Shown: in pieces, positions 25,901 through 33,671 of the stretch
Layout: each line of letters opens with the position of its first letter
Position numbering within the stretch: position 1 is the stretch's first letter
NCBI RefSeq assembly: GCF_000311745.1
Contig: NZ_HE978531.1
Coordinates: 237,758 to 294,415, forward strand
Direction: 5' to 3'
Length of the DNA: 56,658 nt
DNA from: Anaerococcus obesiensis ph10
GTDB lineage: Bacteria > Bacillota > Clostridia > Tissierellales > Peptoniphilaceae
Made by a program: the position numbers and the translations under genes
The notes under the pieces: generated by a model
Told to the model about the DNA's origin: nothing
Seen by the model: only the letters and a program-made list of their open reading frames with translations
Databases searched by the model: none

Positions 25901-26470
25901 GGAGAAAACATCAATATCTTAGTATTTGATACAGAAGTTTACTCAAATACAGGTGGACAATCATCTAAAGCTACACCATTATCAGCAGTAGCTCAATTTG
26001 CTGCATCTGGTAAAAAGGTAAGAAAGAAAGACCTTGGTTTAATGATGACTTCATACGGTTATGTTTACGTAGCACAAGTTGCTATGGGCGCAAACCAAAA
26101 TCAAACAATCAAAGCTATGAAAGAAGCTGAAAGCTATGATGGACCATCTCTAATCATCTGCTATGCACCATGTATCAACCACGGTATAAGAATCGGTATG
26201 GGTAAATCTCAATTTAGAGAAAAACAAGCAGTTGATGCTGGTTACTGGCACTTGTGGAGATTCGATCCAAGACTTGCTGATGAAGGAAAGAATCCATTCC
26301 AATTAGATTCAAGAGAACCTAAGGAATCATTCCAAGAATTTATCCAAGGAGAAGTTAGATACTCTTCACTCAAGAGATCATTCCCTGAAACAGCTGACCA
26401 ATTATATCAAGAAGCAGAAAAAGCTGCAAAAGATAGATATCAAACATATAAGAGATTAGCTGGAAAATAA
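22940..26470 (+). CDS. nifJ: Pyruvate:ferredoxin (flavodoxin) oxidoreductase
   Basis: This single-chain PFOR converts pyruvate and CoA to acetyl-CoA and CO2 and passes electrons to ferredoxin or flavodoxin. It is 1176 residues, the normal length. Domain I opens with GNTAAAHVSYAFTDVATIYP and PITPSSPM. Two 4Fe-4S motifs lie near residues 688 (CIQCNQCSYVCPHA) and 744 (CTGCGNCADVCP). A further cluster uses SGACAGCGETPY, and the thiamine diphosphate site is GDGWSYDIGFGG with ATGCSSIWGAS. It is a single-gene unit with its own promoter, AGGAGG RBS and terminator. Codon choice differs from its neighbours in the way of highly expressed genes. With HydF it points to hydrogen-evolving fermentation. Confidence 0.97.
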   Translation: MTIKRAMKTMDGNTAAAHVSYAFTDVATIYPITPSSPMPEAVDVWAANGRKNVFGRPVEVKEMQSEAGAAGAVHGALAAGALTTTYTASQGLLLMIPNMYKIAGERLPGVFHVAARTLATHALSIYGDHSDVMAARQTGFAMLCSGSVQQVMDLGPVAHLAAIEGRIPFCHFFDGFRTSHEIQKIQVWDYDTLAPLVNYEAVDKFKNESLNPERPKTIGTAEKNIFFQRMEASNPAYTDIVGITENYMNKINELIGTNYGLFNYYGADDAEEIIIAMGSVCQAAEEAIDKLVEDGKKVGMVEVHLFRPFSKDHLLKAIPKTVKKIAVLDRTKEKGSVGEPLLLDVKSAYYDVEDKPQIIGGRYGLSSKDTIPADIEAAFNNLAGEMKDDFTLSITDDVTNKSLERTDLRIRQEGTSRCKFWGFGSDGTVGANKQAIKIIGDNTDMYAQGYFDYDSKKSGGLTVSHLRFGKNPIRSTYLLDEADFISCSKPAYVNQYDLLAGLKDGGTFLLNCPWSEDELEQHLPASMKKYIAEHNINFNIIDASHIAANIGLGSRTNMIMQSAFFNLANVIPIDEAIKYLKDSIVKAYGHKGDDIVNMNYKAVDQGIDAVVKVNVPDSWKDAKDEVKEEKELPEFIKNIVKPMIEQKEDDLPVSVFKDRTNGDFEPGTTQYEKRGIALNVPEWQIDNCIQCNQCSYVCPHAVIRPFLLTEEEKANAPEGFETKKAIGKGMDGYDFRIQVSPLDCTGCGNCADVCPAPKKALLMKPFEEELEKEKDNWEYAHEEVGYKEDVMDPMTIKGSQFKQPLLEFSGACAGCGETPYAKLVTQLFGDRMYIANATGCSSIWGASSPATPYTTNACGQGPAWGNSLFEDAAEYGYGMKLAADSNKHLLETYMNQFNELEADSELSEAFKAWIEGKEDVKASKEATAKILNLEEKANSVSDEEQKDLLHKIYSLKDYMIKKSVWIFGGDGWSYDIGFGGVDHVLASGENINILVFDTEVYSNTGGQSSKATPLSAVAQFAASGKKVRKKDLGLMMTSYGYVYVAQVAMGANQNQTIKAMKEAESYDGPSLIICYAPCINHGIRIGMGKSQFREKQAVDAGYWHLWRFDPRLADEGKNPFQLDSREPKESFQEFIQGEVRYSSLKRSFPETADQLYQEAEKAAKDRYQTYKRLAGK

Positions 26471-26491
26471 GATAAATTAAATAAAAATTTT

Positions 26492-26519
26492 AAAGGATGA
26501 GCTTGCTCATCCTTTTTTT
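26492..26519 (+). terminator. Intrinsic terminator after nifJ
   Basis: An eleven-pair perfect stem (26492-26502 with 26505-26515) with a two-base loop, then a T run. Confidence 0.92.
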
Positions 26520-26644
26520 GTGCGTAAAATTAATTTTGAAGATTTTATTTTTAAAATTTTACAAAAAAATTTATGTTGAAAACTTTTTGAAAATTTTAAA
26601 TTTAATTTTGCTAAAAGTGTACAATTATAAATATTTACTATTTA

Positions 26645-26653
26645 TGGTATAAT
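26645..26653 (+). promoter_or_regulatory. Extended -10 promoter of the yloU-fakA-recG operon
   Basis: TGGTATAAT lies 34 bases before the chosen YloU start; no good -35 box. Confidence 0.65.
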
Positions 26654-26687
26654 AAATTATATATAAAAAAATAAAATGGAGGAGTTT

Positions 26688-27041
26688 ATGGCAATTAAGT
26701 ATAAAAACAATTACGGTAAAGTTAGTATTTCAGAAACAGTAATTGCAAATATTGCTGCAGCTTCTGTTATGGAATCCTATGGTGTTGTAGGTCTTGCTAG
26801 CAGAAGTACAAAAGATGGATTTTATAAACTTTTAGGTATTGATAATATGAATAGAGGTGTAAAAGTTTTAAGAAATATAGATGGAACTGTGACTATAGAT
26901 ATATCATTGTTTTTAAATTATGGTGTAAGAATTGCAGTTGTATGCCAAAATATAATTGAAAATGTGAAATATAATGTTGAACATTCTCTTAATGTTGGTG
27001 TATCTAGTGTAAATATTTTAGTTCAAGGAATTAGAAGTTAG
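26688..27041 (+). CDS. Asp23/Gls24 family protein, YloU type
   Basis: This small protein of 117 residues belongs to the Asp23/Gls24 family (alkaline-shock or envelope-associated proteins). Typical features are YGKVSISETVIANIAAASVM, SYGVVGLAS, TIDISLFLNYGVRIAVVCQN and a C-terminal VNILVQGIR. The ATG at 26688 is preferred because GGAGGAG lies just before it; the upstream ATG at 26676 would put that RBS inside the gene. As in Bacillus and many Clostridia it lies directly before fakA (YloV), 7 bases apart, suggesting a joint envelope or lipid role. Confidence 0.9.
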   Translation: MAIKYKNNYGKVSISETVIANIAAASVMESYGVVGLASRSTKDGFYKLLGIDNMNRGVKVLRNIDGTVTIDISLFLNYGVRIAVVCQNIIENVKYNVEHSLNVGVSSVNILVQGIRS

Positions 27042-27048
27042 GTGAAAT

Positions 27049-28620
27049 ATGAAAAAAATCGATAGTAATAAGTTCAAAAGCATTATTATTAAAGCTTTTG
27101 AACTACTTAATGAGAAAAGGGATGTTGTCGATAGCTTAAATGTTTTTCCTGTTCCAGATGGGGATACGGGAACAAATATGACTATGACAATGAAATCTGG
27201 TGTAGAAAGAGTAAAGGATACTGAAACTTCATCTTGTTATGATGTTGCTAAGGCTTTAAGCCAAGGCACTTTGATGGGAGCGAGAGGAAATTCTGGTGTA
27301 ATTTTATCACAACTTTGTAGGGGAATGTCTAAAGCTATCAAAGGCAAGGATATTATTGATGCAGAAAGTATAAGAGATATTTTTACAGTTGCAAATAAAA
27401 CTGCTTATAAGGCTGTAATGAAACCTACTGAGGGAACAATTTTAACTGTGTCAAGATTGATGGCAGAAGAAGCTAATAACGCTTTTGAAAATAACATTGA
27501 TATTGATAAGTATTTATATAAAATTATTGCAGCAGGTCATAAGGCTTTGCTTGATACTCCAAATTTATTGCCAGTTTTAAAAGAGGCTAAGGTTGTAGAT
27601 TCTGGTGGACAAGGATTGATGTTTTTGCTTGAAGGCGCTTTAAAAGCCTTAAATGGAGAAATTGATATTGAAACTGATTTATCAGAAATTGAAATTGAAG
27701 ATTTGCCATCAAAAGACTATAATATCGACCTATCAGTAAGCATAAGTGAAGATGAAAAAGATGATTTACTTGAAAAATTAAATGAGCTTTCTACATCGTT
27801 GACAGAAGATTTTGATAATGGAATTTTGAGACTTTCATTTGATTGCGATGGTATAAAGGAACTTTTAGAAGTGGTTTCAAAATATGGACAAGTTTTGACG
27901 ATGAATGTTGAAAATACTAATCCAGATGTATTGAATGATATAAAAGTAAACAAAAAACCATCTAAAAAATATGGATTCATAGCTGTTTCAAGGGGAGAAG
28001 GCTATGATAAAGTGTTTGAAAGTTTAAATGTTGATAGGATTATTGCTGGTGGGCAAACTATGAACCCTTCAACTGAAGATATTTTTAAGGCAATTGAAAA
28101 AGTAGATAGCGAAAATATTATTATCTTCCCTAATAATAAAAATATAATTATGAGTGCTAAACAAGCTTGTCAATTGTCTGATAAAACTTGTAGAGTAGTT
28201 GAAACTAGGTCAATTCCAGAATCTTTTTCTGCCCTACTATCATTTGATGAAGATGAATCACTAGATGAAAATATGGAAAATTTCAACGATGCGATTGAAG
28301 ATGTAAGAGTTTTGGAAGTTACTATAGCAGTTAGAGATACAAATGTGAACAATGTAGAAATTAGAAAAGATGAATACATTGGAATAGTTGACAATAATAT
28401 TGTTACAAGCAAAAAAACAATAGAAAAAACTGCTAGAGAAACCTTGGAGAAGGCGGTCGATGATGACACATCTCTTATAACTATATATTATGGAGAAGAT
28501 ATAGAAGATAAGGAAGCCAGAAAACTCCAAAAATTTGCTCAAAAAAAATTCAAAGATTGCGATGTAGAATTGATTTATGGTGGACAACCTTTATATTATT
28601 ACACTATTACCTTGGAGTAG
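27049..28620 (+). CDS. fakA: Fatty acid kinase FakA (DAK2-domain protein YloV)
   Basis: FakA phosphorylates fatty acids held by a FakB (DegV-type) protein, so that exogenous fatty acids can enter phospholipid synthesis through PlsX/PlsY. The N-terminal DhaL/DAK2 kinase domain (1-200) has NVFPVPDGDTGTNMTMTM with the Mg-binding aspartates, GARGNSGVILSQL and VDSGGQGLMFLLEG. A middle domain and a C-terminal DegV-like domain (about 300-523, IAGGQTMNPSTEDI) follow. The length of 523 is slightly short but within the family. It is second in the operon; recG starts five bases after its stop. Confidence 0.93.
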   Translation: MKKIDSNKFKSIIIKAFELLNEKRDVVDSLNVFPVPDGDTGTNMTMTMKSGVERVKDTETSSCYDVAKALSQGTLMGARGNSGVILSQLCRGMSKAIKGKDIIDAESIRDIFTVANKTAYKAVMKPTEGTILTVSRLMAEEANNAFENNIDIDKYLYKIIAAGHKALLDTPNLLPVLKEAKVVDSGGQGLMFLLEGALKALNGEIDIETDLSEIEIEDLPSKDYNIDLSVSISEDEKDDLLEKLNELSTSLTEDFDNGILRLSFDCDGIKELLEVVSKYGQVLTMNVENTNPDVLNDIKVNKKPSKKYGFIAVSRGEGYDKVFESLNVDRIIAGGQTMNPSTEDIFKAIEKVDSENIIIFPNNKNIIMSAKQACQLSDKTCRVVETRSIPESFSALLSFDEDESLDENMENFNDAIEDVRVLEVTIAVRDTNVNNVEIRKDEYIGIVDNNIVTSKKTIEKTARETLEKAVDDDTSLITIYYGEDIEDKEARKLQKFAQKKFKDCDVELIYGGQPLYYYTITLE

Positions 28621-28625
28621 TATAG

Positions 28626-30605
28626 ATGGATCTTTTGGACCTAAAAGGTTTAGGCAAAAAGAAAAAAGAATATTTAGAAAAATTATCAATTTATAAGCTA
28701 GAAGATTTATATAATTATTATCCTAGGGAATATGAGGATAGGTCAAAAAAATACGACTTATCCCATGGTCTTGATGGAAATAAACATTATTTTGAATGGA
28801 AAATAGAATCAAAGCTTTATACAAATTATAGTAAAAAATTTTCTATCTCTTATCTTTATGCGAGTGAAAATGATAAAAGAGTAAAAATAGTATTTTTTAA
28901 CGACAAATTTTTGCCAAGATCCTTAAAAATCGGACAAACATATAAATTTTATACAAAAATCGTAAAAAATGGTTATGAAATTGAATGCCATAATCCAGAA
29001 TTTACAGATATAGATGACGATAGAATTGGAAATATTGTACCTATATATCCGCTTACAAAATCTTTGACTAATAAAAATTTATCTGATTTTATAGGTCAAG
29101 CCTTGGAATTTTTTGATGAAAATGAAGTTTTATTAGATAAAAAAGTTCTTAATGACTTTGATTTTTCGGATAAACTTTCAAATTTGAAGGAAATTCATTT
29201 CCCAACTAGCCTTGAAAATTTAAAAAGTGCTAAAAGTCAAATTAAGATTATAGATTTATTAAAGGAATTGATTTTTATATATGTAATGCAAAAAGAAAAT
29301 TCCTACCAAGATTTAAATTTAAAATATAATCTAAATGATATTTTAAATAAGCTTGATTTTAAATTGACACCAAGTCAATATAAGTCTTTGATTGAAATTT
29401 TAAAAGATTCTACAAGTAAATCAATTATGAATAGGCTTTTGTGTGGGGATGTTGGAAGTGGTAAGACTATTATTGCTTTAATAGTGATGATTATTTTTTC
29501 GATAAATTCATACCAAACTTGTATGATGGTTCCTACTGAAGTTTTAGCTATTCAACAATATGAAAAAAATAAAGAATTTGTTGAAAGCTTTGGCTTAAAA
29601 ATTTCTTTACTTACATCATCAACAAAAAATAAGGAAGACCTTAAGAATAAAATCAAAAATGGCGAAATAGACATTGTTATTGGGACGCATGCACTTATTG
29701 TAGATGATGTGGAATTTAAAAATTTGAAATTAATTGTTGCGGATGAACAGCATAGGTTTGGAGTTAGGCAAAGACAAGCCTTATACGAAAAAGGTAATGA
29801 TGCAAATTACCTAACAATGACAGCAACTCCTATTCCAAGGACACTTTTTTTGAAGATGAAAAAATTATTAGATTTATCTCAAATTACTGAACTTCCAAAA
29901 GGAAGAGGAGAAATTATAACTGAACTTGTTCTTTTGTCAATGGAAAATAGTCTGTTTTCTAAAATAGATGATTTTATAAAAAGTGGTAGGCAAGTTTATG
30001 TTGTAAGTGATTCTATAGATAGTGATGATGAAAATTCTTTAGAGAATTTATATAAACGCTATAAAAAAAGATTTAAAAATATTAGAATTGTAAAACTTCA
30101 CGGAAAGTTAAAGGCAAGTGAAAAAGAAGAAATTCTTAGAGATTTTTCTGATGGTAAAATTGATATTTTAATATCTACTACAGTTATAGAAGTTGGAATT
30201 GATGTATCTAATGCAAATTGTATGATAATTTATAATGCCAATAATTTTGGTTTATCATCACTACACCAACTTAGAGGAAGAATAGGTAGGGGATCTTATA
30301 AATCATTTTGCTATTTGATTAGCGAAAAAGTTGATGAGAGAAGTAAGCTAAATATAATAAAAAATTCAAACGACGGTTTTGAAATTGCAAAAAAAGATTT
30401 GAAACTAAGAGGTGCTGGCAAGATTCTATCAACAATTCAACATGGAAAAAATCTTGATGATGTAAATTATTTCAATTTAAAAGAAGATGAAATAAATCTT
30501 TGCTTTAAAATATTTACATATCTTAAAGATAAAAATTTCGAAGGAGTTAATTTTTCTTATTTAGAAAAATATTTTAATATAGACAAAAGGATTGTGTTAA
30601 ATTAA
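28626..30605 (+). CDS. recG: ATP-dependent DNA helicase RecG
   Basis: RecG remodels stalled forks and branch-migrates Holliday junctions. The 659-residue protein has the N-terminal wedge/OB domain (LYNYYPREYEDRS near 35-47), then the superfamily-2 core: Walker A GDVGSGKTI, MMVPTEVLAIQQ, GTHALI, DEQH motif ADEQHRFGVRQR, TATPIPRT, and motifs V/VI TTVIEVGIDVSNAN and HQLRGRIGRG. The stop overlaps the start of rsmD (TAATG). Confidence 0.96.
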   Translation: MDLLDLKGLGKKKKEYLEKLSIYKLEDLYNYYPREYEDRSKKYDLSHGLDGNKHYFEWKIESKLYTNYSKKFSISYLYASENDKRVKIVFFNDKFLPRSLKIGQTYKFYTKIVKNGYEIECHNPEFTDIDDDRIGNIVPIYPLTKSLTNKNLSDFIGQALEFFDENEVLLDKKVLNDFDFSDKLSNLKEIHFPTSLENLKSAKSQIKIIDLLKELIFIYVMQKENSYQDLNLKYNLNDILNKLDFKLTPSQYKSLIEILKDSTSKSIMNRLLCGDVGSGKTIIALIVMIIFSINSYQTCMMVPTEVLAIQQYEKNKEFVESFGLKISLLTSSTKNKEDLKNKIKNGEIDIVIGTHALIVDDVEFKNLKLIVADEQHRFGVRQRQALYEKGNDANYLTMTATPIPRTLFLKMKKLLDLSQITELPKGRGEIITELVLLSMENSLFSKIDDFIKSGRQVYVVSDSIDSDDENSLENLYKRYKKRFKNIRIVKLHGKLKASEKEEILRDFSDGKIDILISTTVIEVGIDVSNANCMIIYNANNFGLSSLHQLRGRIGRGSYKSFCYLISEKVDERSKLNIIKNSNDGFEIAKKDLKLRGAGKILSTIQHGKNLDDVNYFNLKEDEINLCFKIFTYLKDKNFEGVNFSYLEKYFNIDKRIVLN

Positions 30606-31129
30606 TGAGAGTAGTAGCTGGAAAGTATAAAGGATTTAATATAAAATCTCCAAAAGCTAACAATTCAAGACCTACAGATAACAAGGTAAAAGAAGCAGTT
30701 ATGGCTATGCTTTATCCTTACAAAAAAGACTTTACAGCCTTAGATTTATTTTCATGCACAGGGCAAATGGGAATAGAATTTTTATCTCATGGTGCAAAAG
30801 AAGTTGTTTTTGGAGAATTAAATAATTCAAATTATAAAATACTCAAGGAAAATATAGAAAAAATTCAAAGTCAAAATGCTCTAACTATAAGAGGGGATTT
30901 TAGAAAAGTTTTGGAAATTTTAAAAGAAAATAATAAAACTTTTGATTACATATACCTAGATCCTCCTTATAAAGAAGATTATTTGAAAATTAGTCTAGAA
31001 TATATATTGACCTATCATTTATTAAATAAAAATGGTATAATAATAAGCGAATCAGATAGGAATATTGATTTTTCTGATATGACTAATTTAAATTTGATTA
31101 AAGAAAAAAATATGGAAGGAAAATCATAA
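30605..31129 (+). CDS. rsmD: 16S rRNA (guanine966-N2)-methyltransferase RsmD
   Basis: RsmD methylates G966 of 16S rRNA. The 174-residue protein begins MRVVAGKYKG, has SRPTDNKVKEAVMAML, the SAM-binding LDLFSCTGQMGIEFLSHGA (motif I) and the catalytic DPPY motif near residue 119. The length is a little below the usual ~185. Its start overlaps the recG stop, and coaD follows after 12 bases; the rsmD-coaD pair is widely conserved. Confidence 0.94.
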   Translation: MRVVAGKYKGFNIKSPKANNSRPTDNKVKEAVMAMLYPYKKDFTALDLFSCTGQMGIEFLSHGAKEVVFGELNNSNYKILKENIEKIQSQNALTIRGDFRKVLEILKENNKTFDYIYLDPPYKEDYLKISLEYILTYHLLNKNGIIISESDRNIDFSDMTNLNLIKEKNMEGKS

Positions 31130-31141
31130 AAATTTATTGCT

Positions 31142-31636
31142 ATGAAAGTGATATATCCAGGTAGCTTCGATCCTATTACAATCGGACACTTAGACATAAT
31201 AAAAAGATTAAATAAGATGTTTGATGAGGTAGTCATTGCTATATTGATAAATGAAGCCAAGCACTCTCTTTTCTCAATTAAAGAGAGAAAACAATTAATA
31301 GAAAATGAAATTAAAGAATTTCAACTAGATAATGTCAAAGTCAAAACTTTCGAAGGTTTGTTAGTTGATTTTGCAAAAAAAGAAAATTCAAAAATTATAG
31401 TTAGAGGTTTAAGGGCAGTTACAGACTATGAGTATGAAATGAATATTGCTCAATTTAATTCAAGCCTATATGAAGATCTTGAAACTATATTTCTACTTTC
31501 TGACCCGAAATTCTCATTTATAAGCTCAAGTGGAGTAAGAGAGCTAGCTAGTTTTGGTGGAGATGTATCTAAATTTGTATCAAAAAATGTAAAAAAAGCT
31601 ATATATGAAAAAAATAAACTAGGAGGAAAAAACTAA
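31142..31636 (+). CDS. coaD: Phosphopantetheine adenylyltransferase
   Basis: CoaD makes dephospho-CoA from 4'-phosphopantetheine and ATP, the penultimate step of CoA synthesis. The nucleotidyltransferase signature is seen in YPGSFDPITIGHLDII (TIGH motif, residues about 13-18), with KIIVRGLRAVTDYEYE and the C-terminal KFSFISSSGVREL. Length 164 is normal. It shares TAATG with the following coiled-coil gene. Confidence 0.96.
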   Translation: MKVIYPGSFDPITIGHLDIIKRLNKMFDEVVIAILINEAKHSLFSIKERKQLIENEIKEFQLDNVKVKTFEGLLVDFAKKENSKIIVRGLRAVTDYEYEMNIAQFNSSLYEDLETIFLLSDPKFSFISSSGVRELASFGGDVSKFVSKNVKKAIYEKNKLGGKN

Positions 31637-32118
31637 TGGCAAATATTAACGAACTAATTGATGAAATTGAAGATATAATGGATAATGCTAGTTCTGTTCC
31701 ATTTTCAAGAAAGGTTTCAGTTGATCCAGATGAAATTTTTGAAATTGTTAGAGATATGAGAGATTCTCTTCCAACAGAAATCAAAAACGCTCAATGGATT
31801 AACGATGAAAAAGAAAGAATTTTGCAAGAAGCAGAAAACGAAGCAAGATCTAAAGTACAAAATGCAAATAATGAAATCAAAAATTTCAAAGAACAAGCTA
31901 AAAGCCAATATCAAAGAATGATTTCAGAACATCAAATAACAGCAGAGGCTAGACAAGAAGCGCAAAGAATTCTTGAACAAGCAAACCAAGAAGCAAATAA
32001 AATTAAACAACAATCATACCAATACATTGACCAATTATTTACAAAATCATGTGAAAATTTCAGCCAATTGGCTCAATCATTGGAAAAAAATAAACAACAT
32101 ATATTAAATCAAAAATAA
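31636..32118 (+). CDS. Coiled-coil protein of unknown function downstream of coaD
   Basis: The 160-residue protein is hydrophilic. The first ~50 residues (LIDEIEDIMDNASSVPFSRK, then a DPDEIFEIVRDMRDSLP stretch) are followed by one long predicted coiled coil (about 55-160) rich in Gln, Glu and Ala, with heptads such as ERILQEAENEARSKVQNANN. This matches a conserved hypothetical often found next to coaD in Clostridia and sometimes annotated as ATP-synthase-subunit-B-like. No membrane segment or enzymatic motif is visible, and I assign no function. It is the last gene of the yloU-fakA-recG-rsmD-coaD operon and is followed by repeat copy 2. Confidence 0.8.
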   Translation: MANINELIDEIEDIMDNASSVPFSRKVSVDPDEIFEIVRDMRDSLPTEIKNAQWINDEKERILQEAENEARSKVQNANNEIKNFKEQAKSQYQRMISEHQITAEARQEAQRILEQANQEANKIKQQSYQYIDQLFTKSCENFSQLAQSLEKNKQHILNQK

Positions 32119-32133
32119 AATTTGCAAAATAAA

Positions 32134-32366
32134 AATCCTCTAATATGAGGTTCTATGGCGTAGACAAATCCTCAAGCACGAATATCTGACTCCAAAAATT
32201 GTTGATTTCTAAATTTAAAAATTCTAAAATCGCAAACTCACTAACGCTCAAACAGTGCGATTTTTGACGAATTTTAAAATTTGAAATCAAATCAATTTTT
32301 TACGTATGATATTCTTAGCATGAGGATTTGTATACTTGTTTACAGTCTGAATCCTCTAATAAGAGG
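32134..32366. repeat. Palindromic dispersed repeat, copy 2, bracketed by a duplicated terminator hairpin
   Basis: The core at 32158-32348 (~191 bp) matches 4713-4904 with about ten substitutions. The palindrome arms are conserved, and the ends GTAGACAAATCCTCA and, inverted, GTATACAAATCCTCA agree at 14 of 15 bases. On each side there is a hairpin in direct orientation (32134-32150 and 32350-32366, 16 of 17 bases identical) whose sequence is unrelated to the flanking hairpins of copy 1. The flanks are therefore target sequence, not part of the element. It again lies between convergent genes. Confidence 0.8.
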
Positions 32367-32373
32367 ATTTTTT
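32350..32373 (+). terminator. Terminator hairpin, right-hand duplicate at repeat copy 2
   Basis: A perfect eight-pair stem (AATCCTCT with AGAGGATT), a four-base loop and a T run on the + strand. It probably was the original terminator of the coaD operon. It also encodes the last residues of TmcAL on the other strand. Confidence 0.7.
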
Positions 32374-33531
32374 AATTGAAATTTTTTCTCTATAATCACT
32401 ATCAAATTTTCTTCCTATAATCATTGAATATAAATTTGATGCCTTAATCATTTGCTCAAAGATTATTTTATTTTCTTTATTTAATTTATCTATATCCTTT
32501 TTTTGCATAATTACATTAAGCTTACATTCTTTGAATAATTTTGTGGCATTTTCATTAAAAGATAAAACTTTTATAAAATTTATGTCAACTTCATTAAGAT
32601 AAGTTTTATTTTCTAATAGGTAATTTATCATAAGCCTTTTTATCCTAGATTTTGTAAATCTTTGGCTTGTAGAATTTTTAATAAAATCTTTATAAAATAT
32701 TTCATCTTTTGCTATTTTTTTTAGATAATTATCCATGCCGTCTTCGTAACATAAAGTATCTTTCATATTTTTTTCTTCTATTAAAATTTTATACCTAAAA
32801 ATCTCATACAATAAATCATTTTGTGGAAAAATATTGTATTCATTTTTAAATTTTTTTATATAATTATAAGAAAGACTTGGAAGATAATCTTTAATTTTTA
32901 TATTTTCAATGTTATTTCTAATAGAACTTGAAGAAGAAAATGAATCTTTTCTTAATTCAACATCTTTATTCATAGAATTTTTTCTCTTGATTGGTACAAT
33001 TTCTATATTTGCTTTTAGTTTTTTTATAGCTCTGAGATATTCTAAAGCAAGTATATTATTTGCGGAAAAAAATTCTTTATTTTCTATATATTTGATTGAG
33101 GCAAGATATGATGCTTTTGCAAAAGACATTCCCTCATCTAGAAAATTCTTTGTATCAATATTTATTCTATTTTCATTTTCAAATATCTTCTCACAAGTCT
33201 TTAAAAAATTTTTTTCACTAATATTTTCAATTCCAAATGCAAGATAATCAATTTCTAATTTGTTTAAAATTTCTATATTTTTTCTAGCAAAAAGATTTGC
33301 TGCTTGTAAAGAGATAAATGAAGGCATTTCAATAACTAAATCTGCAGAAAGCATTGCAGAATTTGCTCTTTTATATTTGTCTATTAGGCTTATTTCTCCT
33401 CTTTGAACAAAATCTCCACTCATTATTGCTATAACTATATCTGCATTAGTTATTTCTCTTGCTTTTTTTTGTATATAATTGTGTCCATTATGAAATGGAT
33501 TATATTCTGAAATAATTGCTAATTTTTTCAT
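32356..33531 (-). CDS. tmcAL: tRNA(Met) cytidine acetate ligase TmcAL (YlbM)
   Basis: TmcAL activates acetate with ATP and forms N4-acetylcytidine at the wobble base of elongator tRNA-Met. The N terminus carries the nucleotidyltransferase motif ISEYNPFHNGHNYI (HNGH, about 15-18), then VIAIMSGDFVQRGE, FISLQAANLFARKN and the Ser/Arg-rich SSSSIRNNIE. The length of 391 is typical. The TAG stop and the last four codons lie within the right duplicated hairpin of repeat copy 2, so the insertion stopped just outside the coding end. The RBS is AAGGAG. Confidence 0.92.
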   Translation of the reverse strand: MKKLAIISEYNPFHNGHNYIQKKAREITNADIVIAIMSGDFVQRGEISLIDKYKRANSAMLSADLVIEMPSFISLQAANLFARKNIEILNKLEIDYLAFGIENISEKNFLKTCEKIFENENRINIDTKNFLDEGMSFAKASYLASIKYIENKEFFSANNILALEYLRAIKKLKANIEIVPIKRKNSMNKDVELRKDSFSSSSSIRNNIENIKIKDYLPSLSYNYIKKFKNEYNIFPQNDLLYEIFRYKILIEEKNMKDTLCYEDGMDNYLKKIAKDEIFYKDFIKNSTSQRFTKSRIKRLMINYLLENKTYLNEVDINFIKVLSFNENATKLFKECKLNVIMQKKDIDKLNKENKIIFEQMIKASNLYSMIIGRKFDSDYREKISIKKSSY

Positions 33532-33634
33532 GTCAACTCCTTTTATTATTATATCAAATTGTAAAAAATAAAGTGAAAATTTATTTTAGATTATTACATA
33601 ATTTTACATTTTTATTTAAAAAATAAAATATAAG

Positions 33635-33643
33635 TGGTATAAT
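33635..33643 (+). promoter_or_regulatory. Extended -10 promoter at the head of the efp to ispH-rpsA block
   Basis: TGGTATAAT lies 28 bases before efp; -35 is poor. No terminator was found between here and 46287, so this may be the main promoter of a ~12.6-kb unit, though internal promoters cannot be excluded. Confidence 0.6.
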
Positions 33644-33671
33644 ATTAGAAAACAACCTATTAGGAGGATAT

